From: Flavobacterium tistrianum
GTDB lineage: Bacteria > Bacteroidota > Bacteroidia > Flavobacteriales > Flavobacteriaceae
Assembly (NCBI RefSeq): GCF_003254545.1
Contig: NZ_QJRH01000072.1
Coordinates: 372,001 to 436,000 of the forward strand
DNA length: 64,000 nucleotides
Direction: 5' to 3'
In this document: positions 51,738 through 59,697 of the stretch, one piece after another
How positions within the stretch are numbered: position 1 is the stretch's first letter
Layout of the letters: the number at the start of each line of letters is the position of its first letter
The notes under the pieces: model-generated
What the model saw: only the letters and a program-made list of their open reading frames with translations
What the model was told of the DNA's origin: nothing
Databases searched by the model: none
Translations under genes and position numbers: made by a program

Positions 51738-51951
51738 TAAAAATATTATTCGTAATAAATTATATGTAAAAAAACTTAATTCGTATTTTTTGTTAGTTTT
51801 TTATATAAAAGATATAAAATGCAGCGCAAAGTGGCTTTTTACAAGTAAGTGTCATATTGACGCTTTTCAGAAATAATGTTTATTTAGCAATATGACTTTT
51901 GAGAATATTCTTATTTGCTAAAAATGGAATCATGCTTATTCAACCTTTTAT

Positions 51952-52004
51952 AAAACAAAAATCCTTTCATCTTTCATTAAAAAAGACAAAAGGATTTTTG
52001 TTTT
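51952..52004 (-). terminator. Terminator of the ACT-domain gene
   Basis: A 16-bp perfect stem (AAAACAAAAATCCTTT / AAAGGATTTTTGTTTT, 51952-51967 and 51989-52004) just after the - strand gene at 52044. Confidence 0.75.
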
Positions 52005-52043
52005 ATAAGGAAGAATCAAATTGATTCTTTAATCTTTATTAGT

Positions 52044-52700
52044 TTAGTTTTTCAAGTCTTTAATTACTTTAAAAGCAACATCAACTTGATCTTCTCCAAC
52101 CAAAATAGTAAATTCATTTGAAGTTGAAATTACCTCATTGATGATAATTCCTTCCCAAGCCAAACGCTGGAAAATAAAGTAGTAAATACCTGGAACAACA
52201 ATGTTTTCTTTTGGTAATTTTACAGTAATTGAAGCTAAATTATCCAATTTCTGGATTAATTTTTCTCTCATAAAGTGTTTCTCAACTAAGTGATTTACAC
52301 TACTGCTTACAACAATATTGGTTTCGTTAACTCCACGAGATGAAGTATAAAAAATATCAGATAAAGCATTAATATCAGAAATTAAATCTGCTTGTTTGTT
52401 TAAGACAGTTTCAGACGCTGCGAAAGTGTAATCTGTAAGCTCAGAACGAACTGTTATTTCACCAATATTTTTAATTACTTTATTGATTTTGTGGTTTAAT
52501 TTAAAATCTAGTTCTTCCGTCAGTCGTTTTAAAGACATTACTACAGCGCCTTGTTTTACCTCTTTCCCAAACTCACTTTCTAATTCGGTCATAATATTTC
52601 GCGAAAGTGATGTTAGGTTAATAATTCCGAGTGACAGAGCATTTAATAAAAATGGTTTTGTTTTAATGTAGTTTTCTACAATAGAAGAAACAGTTTTCAT
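52044..52700 (-). CDS. ACT-domain protein with helical N-terminus, probable regulator
   Basis: A 218-residue cytoplasmic protein. Residues 1-60 look like a winged-helix or helical domain (SSIVENYIKTKPFLLNALSLGIINLTSLSRNIMTELESEF). The C-terminus (about 150-218) resembles an aspartokinase-type ACT domain (IYYFIFQRLAWEGIIINEVISTSNEFTILVGEDQVDVAFKVIKDL). There is no kinase domain. ACT domains usually bind amino acids, so an amino-acid-responsive regulator is a reasonable guess. Two palindromes flank its -7 box. Function not established. Confidence 0.65.
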   Translation of the reverse strand: MKTVSSIVENYIKTKPFLLNALSLGIINLTSLSRNIMTELESEFGKEVKQGAVVMSLKRLTEELDFKLNHKINKVIKNIGEITVRSELTDYTFAASETVLNKQADLISDINALSDIFYTSSRGVNETNIVVSSSVNHLVEKHFMREKLIQKLDNLASITVKLPKENIVVPGIYYFIFQRLAWEGIIINEVISTSNEFTILVGEDQVDVAFKVIKDLKN

Positions 52701-52744
52701 AATTCTTTTTTTTTTTGGTAACAGTTGAGTTGGTTTGTTAATTT

Positions 52745-52810
52745 AACATTGCGATGTTATAATTCTTTGCAAATATAAATAAAAAAACAAATTGTTACAA
52801 TTATAACAAT
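52745..52810 (-). promoter_or_regulatory. Promoter of the ACT-domain gene with flanking palindromes
   Basis: On the - strand, TTG (plus 52798-52800), a 20-nt spacer and TATATTTG (52770-52777). A 20-nt imperfect dyad, ATTGTTACAATTATAACAAT (52791-52810), covers the -33 region. A second dyad, AACAT-TGCG-ATGTT (52745-52758), lies near the start of transcription. They are candidate operators. Confidence 0.5.
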
Positions 52811-52821
52811 AAAAAATTATG

Positions 52822-53193
52822 TTAAAAGTGATAAAAAGCGTCGGTAAGATGTTCAATTGCAAATGATTCCCCGTTTTTATGGATTGCAACGATGTCAAAA
52901 CGGATTTCTAAATCTTCTACAAAATCCTTTTCCCTATCGTTTATGTAGGCATTTACTGCTTTAATAAGTAATTGAATCTTTTTTTGCTTGACAAAATCTT
53001 GTGGAGAACCAAAATCTAAACTCGAACGAGTTTTAACTTCAACAATTGCCAAAATAGCATCTTTTTGAGCAATTATATCTATTTCTGCTTTTTGGATGAC
53101 AAAGTTTCGTTCTAGAATAGAATATCCGTTTTCTTCTAAATGTGCAGCTACGAGGTCTTCACCTAATTTTCCTAAATCGTTATGTTCTGCCAT
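52822..53193 (-). CDS. YraN/UPF0102 family predicted endonuclease
   Basis: A 123-residue YraN-family protein of the restriction-endonuclease-like fold. Motifs are GEDLVAAHLEENGYSILERNF, AEIDIIAQKDAILAIVEVKTRSS (Asp and the ExK pair of the core) and a C-terminal FDIVAI. Its cellular role is not well defined. The ATG at 53193 (MAEHNDLGKLGEDLV) is preferred over an upstream one at 53244, which lies in a repeat region. Confidence 0.88.
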   Translation of the reverse strand: MAEHNDLGKLGEDLVAAHLEENGYSILERNFVIQKAEIDIIAQKDAILAIVEVKTRSSLDFGSPQDFVKQKKIQLLIKAVNAYINDREKDFVEDLEIRFDIVAIHKNGESFAIEHLTDAFYHF

Positions 53194-53214
53194 GAGTTTT
53201 GTTTTTTTGTTTGA

Positions 53215-53236
53215 GGTTTCAGGTTTCAGGTTTTTT
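53215..53236. repeat. GGTTTCA heptamer repeat
   Basis: GGTTTCA GGTTTCA GGTTTTT with 7-nt period, upstream of yraN. It is the same unit (opposite strand) as the repeat beside sufB at 16444. Confidence 0.65.
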
Positions 53237-53239
53237 GGA

Positions 53240-53297
53240 CGCAAAGACGCGAAGTTGCAAAGGATATTTAAAAACTTTGCGACTTCGCGTCTTTGCG
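53240..53297. repeat. 23-bp inverted repeat of the CTTTGCG family
   Basis: Left arm 53240-53262 and right arm 53275-53297 are inverted copies with one G-T mismatch (core CGCAAAGACGCGAAG). The loop is 12 nt. It shares words with 14113-14170 and lies between yraN and the S66 peptidase gene. Confidence 0.7.
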
Positions 53298-53347
53298 AGA
53301 TTTTATGTGGTATTGTTAGACTTGCTTAAGGTATAAGCAACGTATTA

Positions 53348-54352
53348 TTACTTTTTAAAAGTGACAGTACTTCCAGAAGCTGTAACTTCCATCGTAACTG
53401 TATTTCCCATAATGAGAGCTCTGTTGTCTCTTATGTGGCCAGCTGGGAAATTAAAAATTACCGGAATATTGTACTTTTTGGTTACATCGTCGATAATTTC
53501 TAAAGCATTTTTTCCCCAAGGCACTTCATTGTCTTTCATACTTGTCATTCCTCCAATGATAATTCCTTTGAGGTTTTCAATGCATCCGTTGCGTCTTAGA
53601 TTCATCATCATACGGTCAATATGATAAAGATATTCATCTAAATCTTCGATAAATAAAATTTTATCCTTGCAGTCAATTGCCGATGGCGATCCTAATAAAC
53701 TATATAAAATAGACAAGTTACCTCCAACTAATTCTCCTGTTGCGGTTCCAAAACGATTCATAGGAGCTGGGCTAATAGTATAGGAAATAGGTTCATTGAA
53801 CAAAGCTGCTTTTAGTGAGCTTACAGCATCTGGAGTGGCTCTAGGAACTGTTACCGGCATAATACCATGAATAGATTTGTAACCCATTGTATTCAAATGA
53901 TTATGAAGAACTGTTACGTCACTAAAACCGATAATCCATTTTGGATGCTGTTTGAATTTGGTAAAATCTAATAAATCTAACATTCTAACAGTACCATATC
54001 CGCCACGAACGCACCAAATTGCTTTAATATTCGGATTGTCCATTTGCTTCTGGAAATCGGCAGCTCTTTGTTCATCTGTTCCAGCCAATTGATTATAATC
54101 TAAACCAATTGTTGACCCGATTACGGCTTCTAGACCCCAACTGTGCAATAAATCTATTGTTGGTTTTAAGTTATCGTCGATGTTTTTTCTTGCTGTTGCC
54201 AAAAGTGCCACAGTATCTCCTTTTTGTAAATAAGGCGGTGTTATCATGTTTTGTTGAGATTGACAGTTGAATGATTGTAAAGCAAAAATAAGAAATGCGA
54301 GTTGAAACAGAATATTTGGCTTCTTACTATTTAAAAGGTTTTTCATAATCAT
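53348..54352 (-). CDS. S66 family LD-carboxypeptidase
   Basis: A 334-residue exported peptidase of the muramoyl-tetrapeptide LD-carboxypeptidase family, acting on peptidoglycan. The N-terminus has a hydrophobic signal with a possible lipobox (LQSFNCQSQ). Motifs are WCVRGGYGTVRMLDLLD, the nucleophile Ser in IIGFSDVTVLHNHL, the Glu in FIEDLDEYLYHIDRM and the His in PAGHIRDNRALIMG. The start may be the second Met (54346). It is likely to be transcribed alone. Confidence 0.9.
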   Translation of the reverse strand: MIMKNLLNSKKPNILFQLAFLIFALQSFNCQSQQNMITPPYLQKGDTVALLATARKNIDDNLKPTIDLLHSWGLEAVIGSTIGLDYNQLAGTDEQRAADFQKQMDNPNIKAIWCVRGGYGTVRMLDLLDFTKFKQHPKWIIGFSDVTVLHNHLNTMGYKSIHGIMPVTVPRATPDAVSSLKAALFNEPISYTISPAPMNRFGTATGELVGGNLSILYSLLGSPSAIDCKDKILFIEDLDEYLYHIDRMMMNLRRNGCIENLKGIIIGGMTSMKDNEVPWGKNALEIIDDVTKKYNIPVIFNFPAGHIRDNRALIMGNTVTMEVTASGSTVTFKK

Positions 54353-54477
54353 TATTTGCTTCTTTCCATTTTGTATGAAAAAACAAATATAGAAATTTTA
54401 GTATTTAAATTTATTTGAATTTTCTTACAATTAAATAAAAAAGAGTAATATTGGTATGTTTTTTAAAATAATATTAC

Positions 54478-55569
54478 ATGCATTTTTTCAGAATCTTTTT
54501 GGTAGTTCTTCTTTTTTCAATTCAAACGCAATCTCAATCCAAAAAGTATAAAATACATACAATCACCTTTTATAATTTCGAAAATCTCTATGACACTGTA
54601 GATGATGCATTTACAAATGATGATGAATGGACTCCAAATGGAGCACAGCATTGGACAGCAGAAAAATATCAGCAGAAATTAAAGAATTTGGCAAGAGTGA
54701 TATCAGAAATTGGAATGCCAGAAAACTCAAATGCGCCTACTTTAATTGGTGGAGCTGAAATCGAAAATCGAGATGTTTTAGAAGATTTAATCAAAGAACC
54801 AAAACTACAATCTTTAGATTTAGGAATCATTCATTTTGATTCACCAGATAAACGCGGTATTGATGTGGCCTTGCTTTATCAAAAGAAATACTTTCGTCCG
54901 ACTTCTTTTTCGAATATTCCATTAATCATTTATAAAAAGGAAATTCCAAAAAAAGAGGAACAATCAGAAGTTTTAGACGATGAAATTGAAGTTAGAAAAG
55001 AAAATAAAAACCGGGTTTTTACCAGAGATCAGCTATTGGTTTCAGGATTTTTAGAAAATGAAGAAATACATATTATCGTAAATCACTGGCCATCTAGATC
55101 TGGCGGAGAAAAAGCAACGAGTTTATTCCGCGAAGCTGCAGGAAAATTGAACCGAAAAATTATCGATTCATTACAACAGATCAATCCGAAAGCAAAAGTA
55201 TTGACGATGGGAGATTTTAATGATGGACCATTTAATAAAAGTATAAAAGCGGGGTTAGGAGCAAAGGGAACAAAATCTGAAATTGCTGAATTTGATGTTT
55301 TTAATCCGTTTGAAGATCTTGCGAATAAAGGTTTAGGAACCATTGCATATCGTGACTCTTGGAGTATTTTTGATCAAATTATCATAACAGCTTCTTTAGT
55401 TAAAACAGATTTTTCGACTTTTAATTTTTGGAAAGCAGGCATTTTCAACAGACCTTACCTTATTCAGAATTCAGGAGCATATAAAGGCTATCCGTTGCGA
55501 AATACATTGGCGGATGCTGGTTTTAGTGACCATCTTCCGGTTTATATCTATTTGATAAAAGAGTTTTAA
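54478..55569 (+). CDS. Exported endonuclease/exonuclease/phosphatase (EEP) family protein
   Basis: A 363-residue protein with signal peptide MHFFRIFLVVLLFSIQTQSQ and an EEP fold. Motifs in order are TFYNFENLYD (Asn), GGAEIENRDVLEDL (metal Glu), NHWPSRSGGE (catalytic His region), TMGDFNDGP (Asp/Asn) and FSDHLPVYIY (final Asp-His). It could be a nuclease, a phosphodiesterase or a lipid phosphatase. Such proteins in Bacteroidota are often linked with nucleic acid or phosphate scavenging. The next gene is 42 bp downstream. Confidence 0.88.
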   Translation: MHFFRIFLVVLLFSIQTQSQSKKYKIHTITFYNFENLYDTVDDAFTNDDEWTPNGAQHWTAEKYQQKLKNLARVISEIGMPENSNAPTLIGGAEIENRDVLEDLIKEPKLQSLDLGIIHFDSPDKRGIDVALLYQKKYFRPTSFSNIPLIIYKKEIPKKEEQSEVLDDEIEVRKENKNRVFTRDQLLVSGFLENEEIHIIVNHWPSRSGGEKATSLFREAAGKLNRKIIDSLQQINPKAKVLTMGDFNDGPFNKSIKAGLGAKGTKSEIAEFDVFNPFEDLANKGLGTIAYRDSWSIFDQIIITASLVKTDFSTFNFWKAGIFNRPYLIQNSGAYKGYPLRNTLADAGFSDHLPVYIYLIKEF

Positions 55570-55611
55570 TGAGTTTTCACTATCTTAGCTTTTCATAAAT
55601 TTTGAATAAAA

Positions 55612-56151
55612 ATGGCTATAGCAAAACCTTTTAACCTGACACAATGGATTGACGAAAACCGTCATTTACTTAAACCGCCTGTTGGAAATAAAAATCTGTA
55701 TGTTGATTCTGGAGATTATATTGTAATGATTGTTGCAGGTCCAAATGCTCGAAAAGATTATCATTATAATGAAACAGAAGAACTTTTTTATCAGTTAGAA
55801 GGAAGTATTAAGGTTGTGATTCAGGAAAATGGCCAACGTAAAGAAATGGAATTAAATGCAGGTGATATGTACTTACATCCTGCAAAAGTGCCACATTCTC
55901 CTGTTCGTTCAGAAGGTTCTATTGGTCTTGTTATTGAAAGAAAACGTGCTGGACAAGGTTTTACAGATGGTTTACTTTGGCATTGCGATAATTGTAATCA
56001 CAAATTGTACGAAGTATATTTTGAACTTCATAATATAGAGAAAGATTTCCTTCCTCATTTTGAACATTTTTACAATTCAGAAGAATTAAGAACTTGTGAT
56101 AACTGCGGAACTGTTATGGAAACTGATATTAGGTTTGTAGCGAAGAAATAA
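55612..56151 (+). CDS. nbaC: 3-hydroxyanthranilate 3,4-dioxygenase
   Basis: A 179-residue extradiol dioxygenase that opens 3-hydroxyanthranilate in tryptophan (kynurenine) or nitrobenzoate metabolism. The Fe(II) ligands of the cupin, His51, Glu57 and His95, and substrate arginines Arg47 and Arg99, are at the positions known for the bacterial enzyme. The rubredoxin-like second iron site is intact (Cys125, Cys128, Cys162, Cys165; two CDNC motifs). No other kynurenine-pathway gene is in the window. It ends before a strong terminator. Confidence 0.95.
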   Translation: MAIAKPFNLTQWIDENRHLLKPPVGNKNLYVDSGDYIVMIVAGPNARKDYHYNETEELFYQLEGSIKVVIQENGQRKEMELNAGDMYLHPAKVPHSPVRSEGSIGLVIERKRAGQGFTDGLLWHCDNCNHKLYEVYFELHNIEKDFLPHFEHFYNSEELRTCDNCGTVMETDIRFVAKK

Positions 56152-56168
56152 TGTTAATTACATATAAA

Positions 56169-56210
56169 AATAACCCAACACTATTGTAAGCTTGTTGGGT
56201 TATTTTTTTT
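56169..56210 (+). terminator. Terminator after the dioxygenase gene
   Basis: AATAACCCAACA pairs with TGTTGGGTTATT (12 bp), followed by a T run. Confidence 0.8.
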
Positions 56211-56230
56211 TAACGCTAAAAAAAGAAGAT

Positions 56231-56292
56231 TGTATCATTTTTGAAGTATATTTGTATTACAAATAACTCATAGATATATCAAAAATGATACA
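56231..56292 (+). promoter_or_regulatory. Operator-promoter of the HTH gene: 14-bp inverted repeat around a -7 box
   Basis: TGTATCATTTTTGA (56231-56244) and TCAAAAATGATACA (56279-56292) are perfect inverted copies. Between them are TATATTTG (56247-56254) and a 15-nt dyad ATTTGTA-T-TACAAAT (56250-56264). The right arm includes the ATG at 56285. The left arm lies upstream of the expected transcription start, so the repeat should act as a DNA operator rather than an mRNA hairpin. Confidence 0.65.
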
Positions 56293-56596
56293 AGAAATAA
56301 TTGCATATAAAAATATTGTCGATAATATTGAGAGTTTAATGAACAAATCACCCTTTAAAAAAAGCTATATTATTGAGCAAGTTGGTATTCCAAGTCCAAC
56401 GTTCTATCGTAAGTTAAAGACTCAGACTTTTTCTGCCGATGAAATGCTTTCTATTGCTAAAATTCTTTCTCCAGAAGAAAACTTTAGATTAGAATTAAAA
56501 GAGGAAATCGAGCAGGGTAAACGTGATCTCGAAAATGGAGATTTTATTACTCATGAAGAAATGCTGGCAGAATTAAGAAGTAAAAAACTTATATAG
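56285..56596 (+). CDS. HTH protein, candidate antitoxin
   Basis: A 103-residue protein. Residues about 25-62 form a helix-turn-helix (KKSYIIEQVGIPSPTFYRKLKTQTFSADEMLSIAKIL). The C-terminal tail (ENGDFITHEEMLAELRSKKLI) resembles toxin-binding tails of ParD/RelB-type antitoxins. Its operator-like dyad suggests autoregulation. The ParE-like toxin gene follows tail to tail on the opposite strand with a 2-bp gap, which is unusual, since antitoxin and toxin normally share one transcript. The antitoxin assignment is inference. Confidence 0.65.
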   Translation: MIQEIIAYKNIVDNIESLMNKSPFKKSYIIEQVGIPSPTFYRKLKTQTFSADEMLSIAKILSPEENFRLELKEEIEQGKRDLENGDFITHEEMLAELRSKKLI

Positions 56597-56598
56597 AT

Positions 56599-56889
56599 TT
56601 ACAAATCATGAGGATTTAAAGGTCGTTGGCGATTATTCCAAAAAGCAATCAGTTTTATTTGATTTTCTTTTATTGCATAATATAAAGTAATATGTTTTGA
56701 GATTACTATTTCCCGGCATTCTAAATCATCCCTATATTTTCCTATTTGAGGATTTTTTTCTAATAACTTATTTACTCTTAATACATCGAGAATAAATTTT
56801 TCTGCTATTAATGGTGACCAATATAATTCTAAATAATTTCGAATAGAGTAAAAGTTATATTTTGCTTTTTTTGACCAAACAATTTCCAT
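56599..56889 (-). CDS. RelE/ParE-superfamily toxin-like protein
   Basis: A 96-residue protein with the RelE/ParE pattern: IVWSKKAKYNFYSIRNYLELYWSPLIAEKFILDV, then LLEKNPQIGKYRDDLECREIVISKHITLYYAIKENQIKLIAFWNNRQRP. The late Arg/Asn-rich strand (FWNNRQRP) is the usual active or target-binding end. ParE-type gyrase poisoning and RelE-type mRNA cutting cannot be told apart here. It lies 51 bp downstream of the - strand phosphodiesterase gene and may be read through from it. It converges on the HTH gene. Confidence 0.8.
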   Translation of the reverse strand: MEIVWSKKAKYNFYSIRNYLELYWSPLIAEKFILDVLRVNKLLEKNPQIGKYRDDLECREIVISKHITLYYAIKENQIKLIAFWNNRQRPLNPHDL

Positions 56890-56940
56890 TTAATATAATT
56901 TATTTGGCTAAAATATAAAAAATAACTTACAAAATATTTT

Positions 56941-57897
56941 CTACAACTCAAACTTTTTCCCTTGTTCAGGATAAATAATCTTCAATCTCAAATCATTTTG
57001 AGCTTTTAGTTGCTCTTTGATTTTTGCAATATTCTTTGCAGGAGGTTTTAAATGAGTAATGATAATTTTAAAGTTTTCAAGAGAACCTTTTCCCGCTAAA
57101 TCTTCTAGAATATGAAGTTCTTTCATTAAATAATTTGGAGTTAAATGTCCGAACAAAAATTTATCTGGTTGTTCATTCGGAAATGAAACTTCAATAAAAA
57201 TTCCTTTTAATTGTTTGGCTTTAACCAATGGAGCAACAGCTGTCCATAAATTGCGAAGATTATTGCTTTTTTCTACTTCATCTGGACCTGTATCACCTAA
57301 ATACAAAGCATAATCATTGTCGTTTTTAATTAAGAAAGCAGTACTTTCAAAAGGATTAACATGGCTAAGAGAAAAAGCTGTAACTGTCATTTTGGTATTA
57401 GTTAAAGGAATTTCTTCGCCTAAATTTAAAGTTTGAAAATGGTATTTTTTTAAAGGAAAACCTGGACCTGCATCTCCAAAATTGGCCCAAGTCTGATCGT
57501 TGAAATAATGGTTTTCCATCATTTCCATGCATTTATTAGTTGCATAAACTGTTTTAGAAGAATCAGCAGGAGAATTTATAATTAATCCAGAAACATGATC
57601 CAAATGTGCATGAGAAATTAAATATCCTTTGATGTATTTTCGTAAAACTTCGTTTGTAGAAACTTTAAATGTTTTCTTTTCAATCGCTTTTTCAATTCCG
57701 GCGTTTATGGTTCCAGCGTCAAGACAGATATAATCAGTTGTATTTAATGGAGCAATTAAATAAGCTGAGAGATTTTTTTCGTCAATGCCTCCCATTACTC
57801 CTAATGGAACTACTGAAAAAGAAGTTTTTGTTTTTTGAGAAAATATATTGGTTGTTATTAAAAGAAAACAAAGGAGAAGCCGAATATAAGAGGTCAT
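56941..57897 (-). CDS. cpdP: Class II 3',5'-cyclic nucleotide phosphodiesterase-like MBL protein
   Basis: A 318-residue exported metallo-beta-lactamase-fold protein with signal peptide MTSYIRLLLCFLLITTNIFS. Residues 96-110, HAHLDHVSGLIINSP, match the class II cyclic-AMP phosphodiesterase signature at every position (HxHLDHxxGLIINSP). Later ligands are in SLSHVNPFES, YLGDTGPDEV and FGHLTPNYL. It probably hydrolyses cyclic nucleotides in the periplasm. The ATG at 57897 is preferred to 57927. It is divergent from the aldehyde dehydrogenase gene. Confidence 0.85.
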   Translation of the reverse strand: MTSYIRLLLCFLLITTNIFSQKTKTSFSVVPLGVMGGIDEKNLSAYLIAPLNTTDYICLDAGTINAGIEKAIEKKTFKVSTNEVLRKYIKGYLISHAHLDHVSGLIINSPADSSKTVYATNKCMEMMENHYFNDQTWANFGDAGPGFPLKKYHFQTLNLGEEIPLTNTKMTVTAFSLSHVNPFESTAFLIKNDNDYALYLGDTGPDEVEKSNNLRNLWTAVAPLVKAKQLKGIFIEVSFPNEQPDKFLFGHLTPNYLMKELHILEDLAGKGSLENFKIIITHLKPPAKNIAKIKEQLKAQNDLRLKIIYPEQGKKFEL

Positions 57898-58077
57898 ATT
57901 TTTAATTTTAAGTAATGCAAATTTCATTAAATAAATTCAATAATAAAGTTTCGTTTCTGTTAATACTATAAAATAAACTTAAATTTACGTTTATTTATAA
58001 ATTAACTTCAATCGGAAATTAATTCTAAAACAATATCTTTACATAAAAATATAACAATTTTAACCAAAAAAGTTACA

Positions 58078-59631
58078 ATGACAACAATAGCATCGCAATT
58101 TGGAATGAAGGAAGCTCTTGATAAATTGGGCATCAAGACCATAAATGAAGGAACATCCACAGGAATTAATAATTTTTCATCAGGAGAAGTTCTTGACAGT
58201 TATTCTCCAGTTGACGGGAAATTAATTGCTTCGGTAAAAATGTCAACTGCAGAAGATTATGAAAAAGCAATTCAGACAGCGGCAGAAGCGTTTAAAACTT
58301 TTAGATTGATTCCTGCGCCACAGCGAGGTGAAATTGTACGTCAGTTTGGAGAAAAATTGAGACAAAATAAAGAAGCTCTAGGAAAACTAGTTTCTTACGA
58401 AATGGGAAAATCATTGCAAGAAGGATTCGGAGAAGTTCAGGAAATGATTGATATCTGCGATTTTGCAGTTGGTTTATCACGTCAGCTTCACGGATTAACA
58501 ATGCACTCTGAAAGGCCAGGACATCGTATGTACGAGCAATATCATCCTTTGGGAATTGTTGGAATCATTTCAGCGTTTAATTTCCCAGTTGCAGTTTGGT
58601 CTTGGAATACTGCTTTAGCTTGGATTTCTGGTGATGTTTGCGTTTGGAAACCTTCTGAAAAAACACCTCTTTGCGGTATTGCTTGCCAAAATATCATCGC
58701 TCAAGTTATAAAAGAAAATAATCTTCCAGAGGGAATTTCGTGCTTAATAAACGGTGATTATAAAATAGGAGAGTTGTTGACTGCAGATGATAGAATCCCG
58801 CTTATTTCTGCGACAGGTTCTACTAGAATGGGGAAAATTGTTGCTCAGACTGTTGCGGGGAGATTAGGTAAATCGTTGTTAGAATTAGGAGGAAATAATG
58901 CTATTATTGTTACTCCCGATGCAGATATTAAAATGACGGTTATTGGTGCTGTTTTTGGCGCTGTTGGAACTGCTGGACAACGTTGTACTTCTACTAGAAG
59001 GCTGATTATTCACGAAAGTATTTATGATAAAGTAAAAGATGCATTAGTGGCAGCTTACAAACAGTTAAGAATAGGAAATCCGCTTGACGAGAACAATCAT
59101 GTTGGACCGTTAATTGATACTCATGCTGTTGAAATGTATGCTGCAGCTTTAAATAAAGTAGTAGCCGAAGGCGGAAAAATTCTTGTAGAAGGAGGAGTGC
59201 TTTCGGGGCAAGGTTACGAAAGCGGATGTTATGTAAAACCTGCAATTGCTGAAGCTGAAAATTCATTTGAAATCGTACAGCATGAAACTTTTGCTCCAGT
59301 TTTATATTTGCTTAAATATTCTGGTGAAGTAGAAAATGCGATAGAAATTCAAAATGGTGTTGCACAAGGTTTATCTTCTGCAATTATGACCAATAATTTA
59401 CGTGAAGCTGAAAGATTCTTGTCGGCAACAGGTTCTGATTGCGGAATTGCAAACGTAAATATCGGAACTTCTGGTGCTGAAATTGGTGGTGCTTTTGGTG
59501 GTGAAAAAGAAACAGGAGGCGGACGCGAATCTGGTTCTGATGCATGGAAAATTTACATGAGACGCCAAACCAATACAATTAATTATACAACAAATCTTCC
59601 GCTTGCGCAGGGAATTAAATTTGATTTGTAA
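58078..59631 (+). CDS. ALDH7-type aldehyde dehydrogenase (alpha-aminoadipate semialdehyde/piperideine-6-carboxylate dehydrogenase-like)
   Basis: A 517-residue NAD-dependent aldehyde dehydrogenase of the antiquitin (ALDH7/AmaB) group. Catalytic residues are Cys303 in GTAGQRCTSTRR and Glu269 in LLELGGNN. The Rossmann stretch ATGSTRMGK and the C-terminal NIGTSGAEIGGAFGGEKETGGGRESGSDAWK are typical of the group, which oxidises alpha-aminoadipate semialdehyde in lysine degradation. No lysine 6-aminotransferase or similar gene is adjacent. An imperfect -7 box (TATCTTTA) lies about 45 nt upstream. It converges on the pectate lyase gene. Confidence 0.9.
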   Translation: MTTIASQFGMKEALDKLGIKTINEGTSTGINNFSSGEVLDSYSPVDGKLIASVKMSTAEDYEKAIQTAAEAFKTFRLIPAPQRGEIVRQFGEKLRQNKEALGKLVSYEMGKSLQEGFGEVQEMIDICDFAVGLSRQLHGLTMHSERPGHRMYEQYHPLGIVGIISAFNFPVAVWSWNTALAWISGDVCVWKPSEKTPLCGIACQNIIAQVIKENNLPEGISCLINGDYKIGELLTADDRIPLISATGSTRMGKIVAQTVAGRLGKSLLELGGNNAIIVTPDADIKMTVIGAVFGAVGTAGQRCTSTRRLIIHESIYDKVKDALVAAYKQLRIGNPLDENNHVGPLIDTHAVEMYAAALNKVVAEGGKILVEGGVLSGQGYESGCYVKPAIAEAENSFEIVQHETFAPVLYLLKYSGEVENAIEIQNGVAQGLSSAIMTNNLREAERFLSATGSDCGIANVNIGTSGAEIGGAFGGEKETGGGRESGSDAWKIYMRRQTNTINYTTNLPLAQGIKFDL

Positions 59632-59652
59632 TTGTACAAAATCTGAAAAAGG

Positions 59653-59680
59653 AGGGCTTCCAAATTTGGAAGCCCTTTCA
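59653..59680. terminator. Bidirectional terminator (24-bp perfect palindrome)
   Basis: AGGGCTTCCAAATTTGGAAGCCCT (59653-59676) has T-rich DNA after it and A-rich DNA before it. It serves the convergent ALDH and pectate lyase genes. Confidence 0.75.
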
Positions 59681-59697
59681 TTTTAGGTTAGTTAGTT

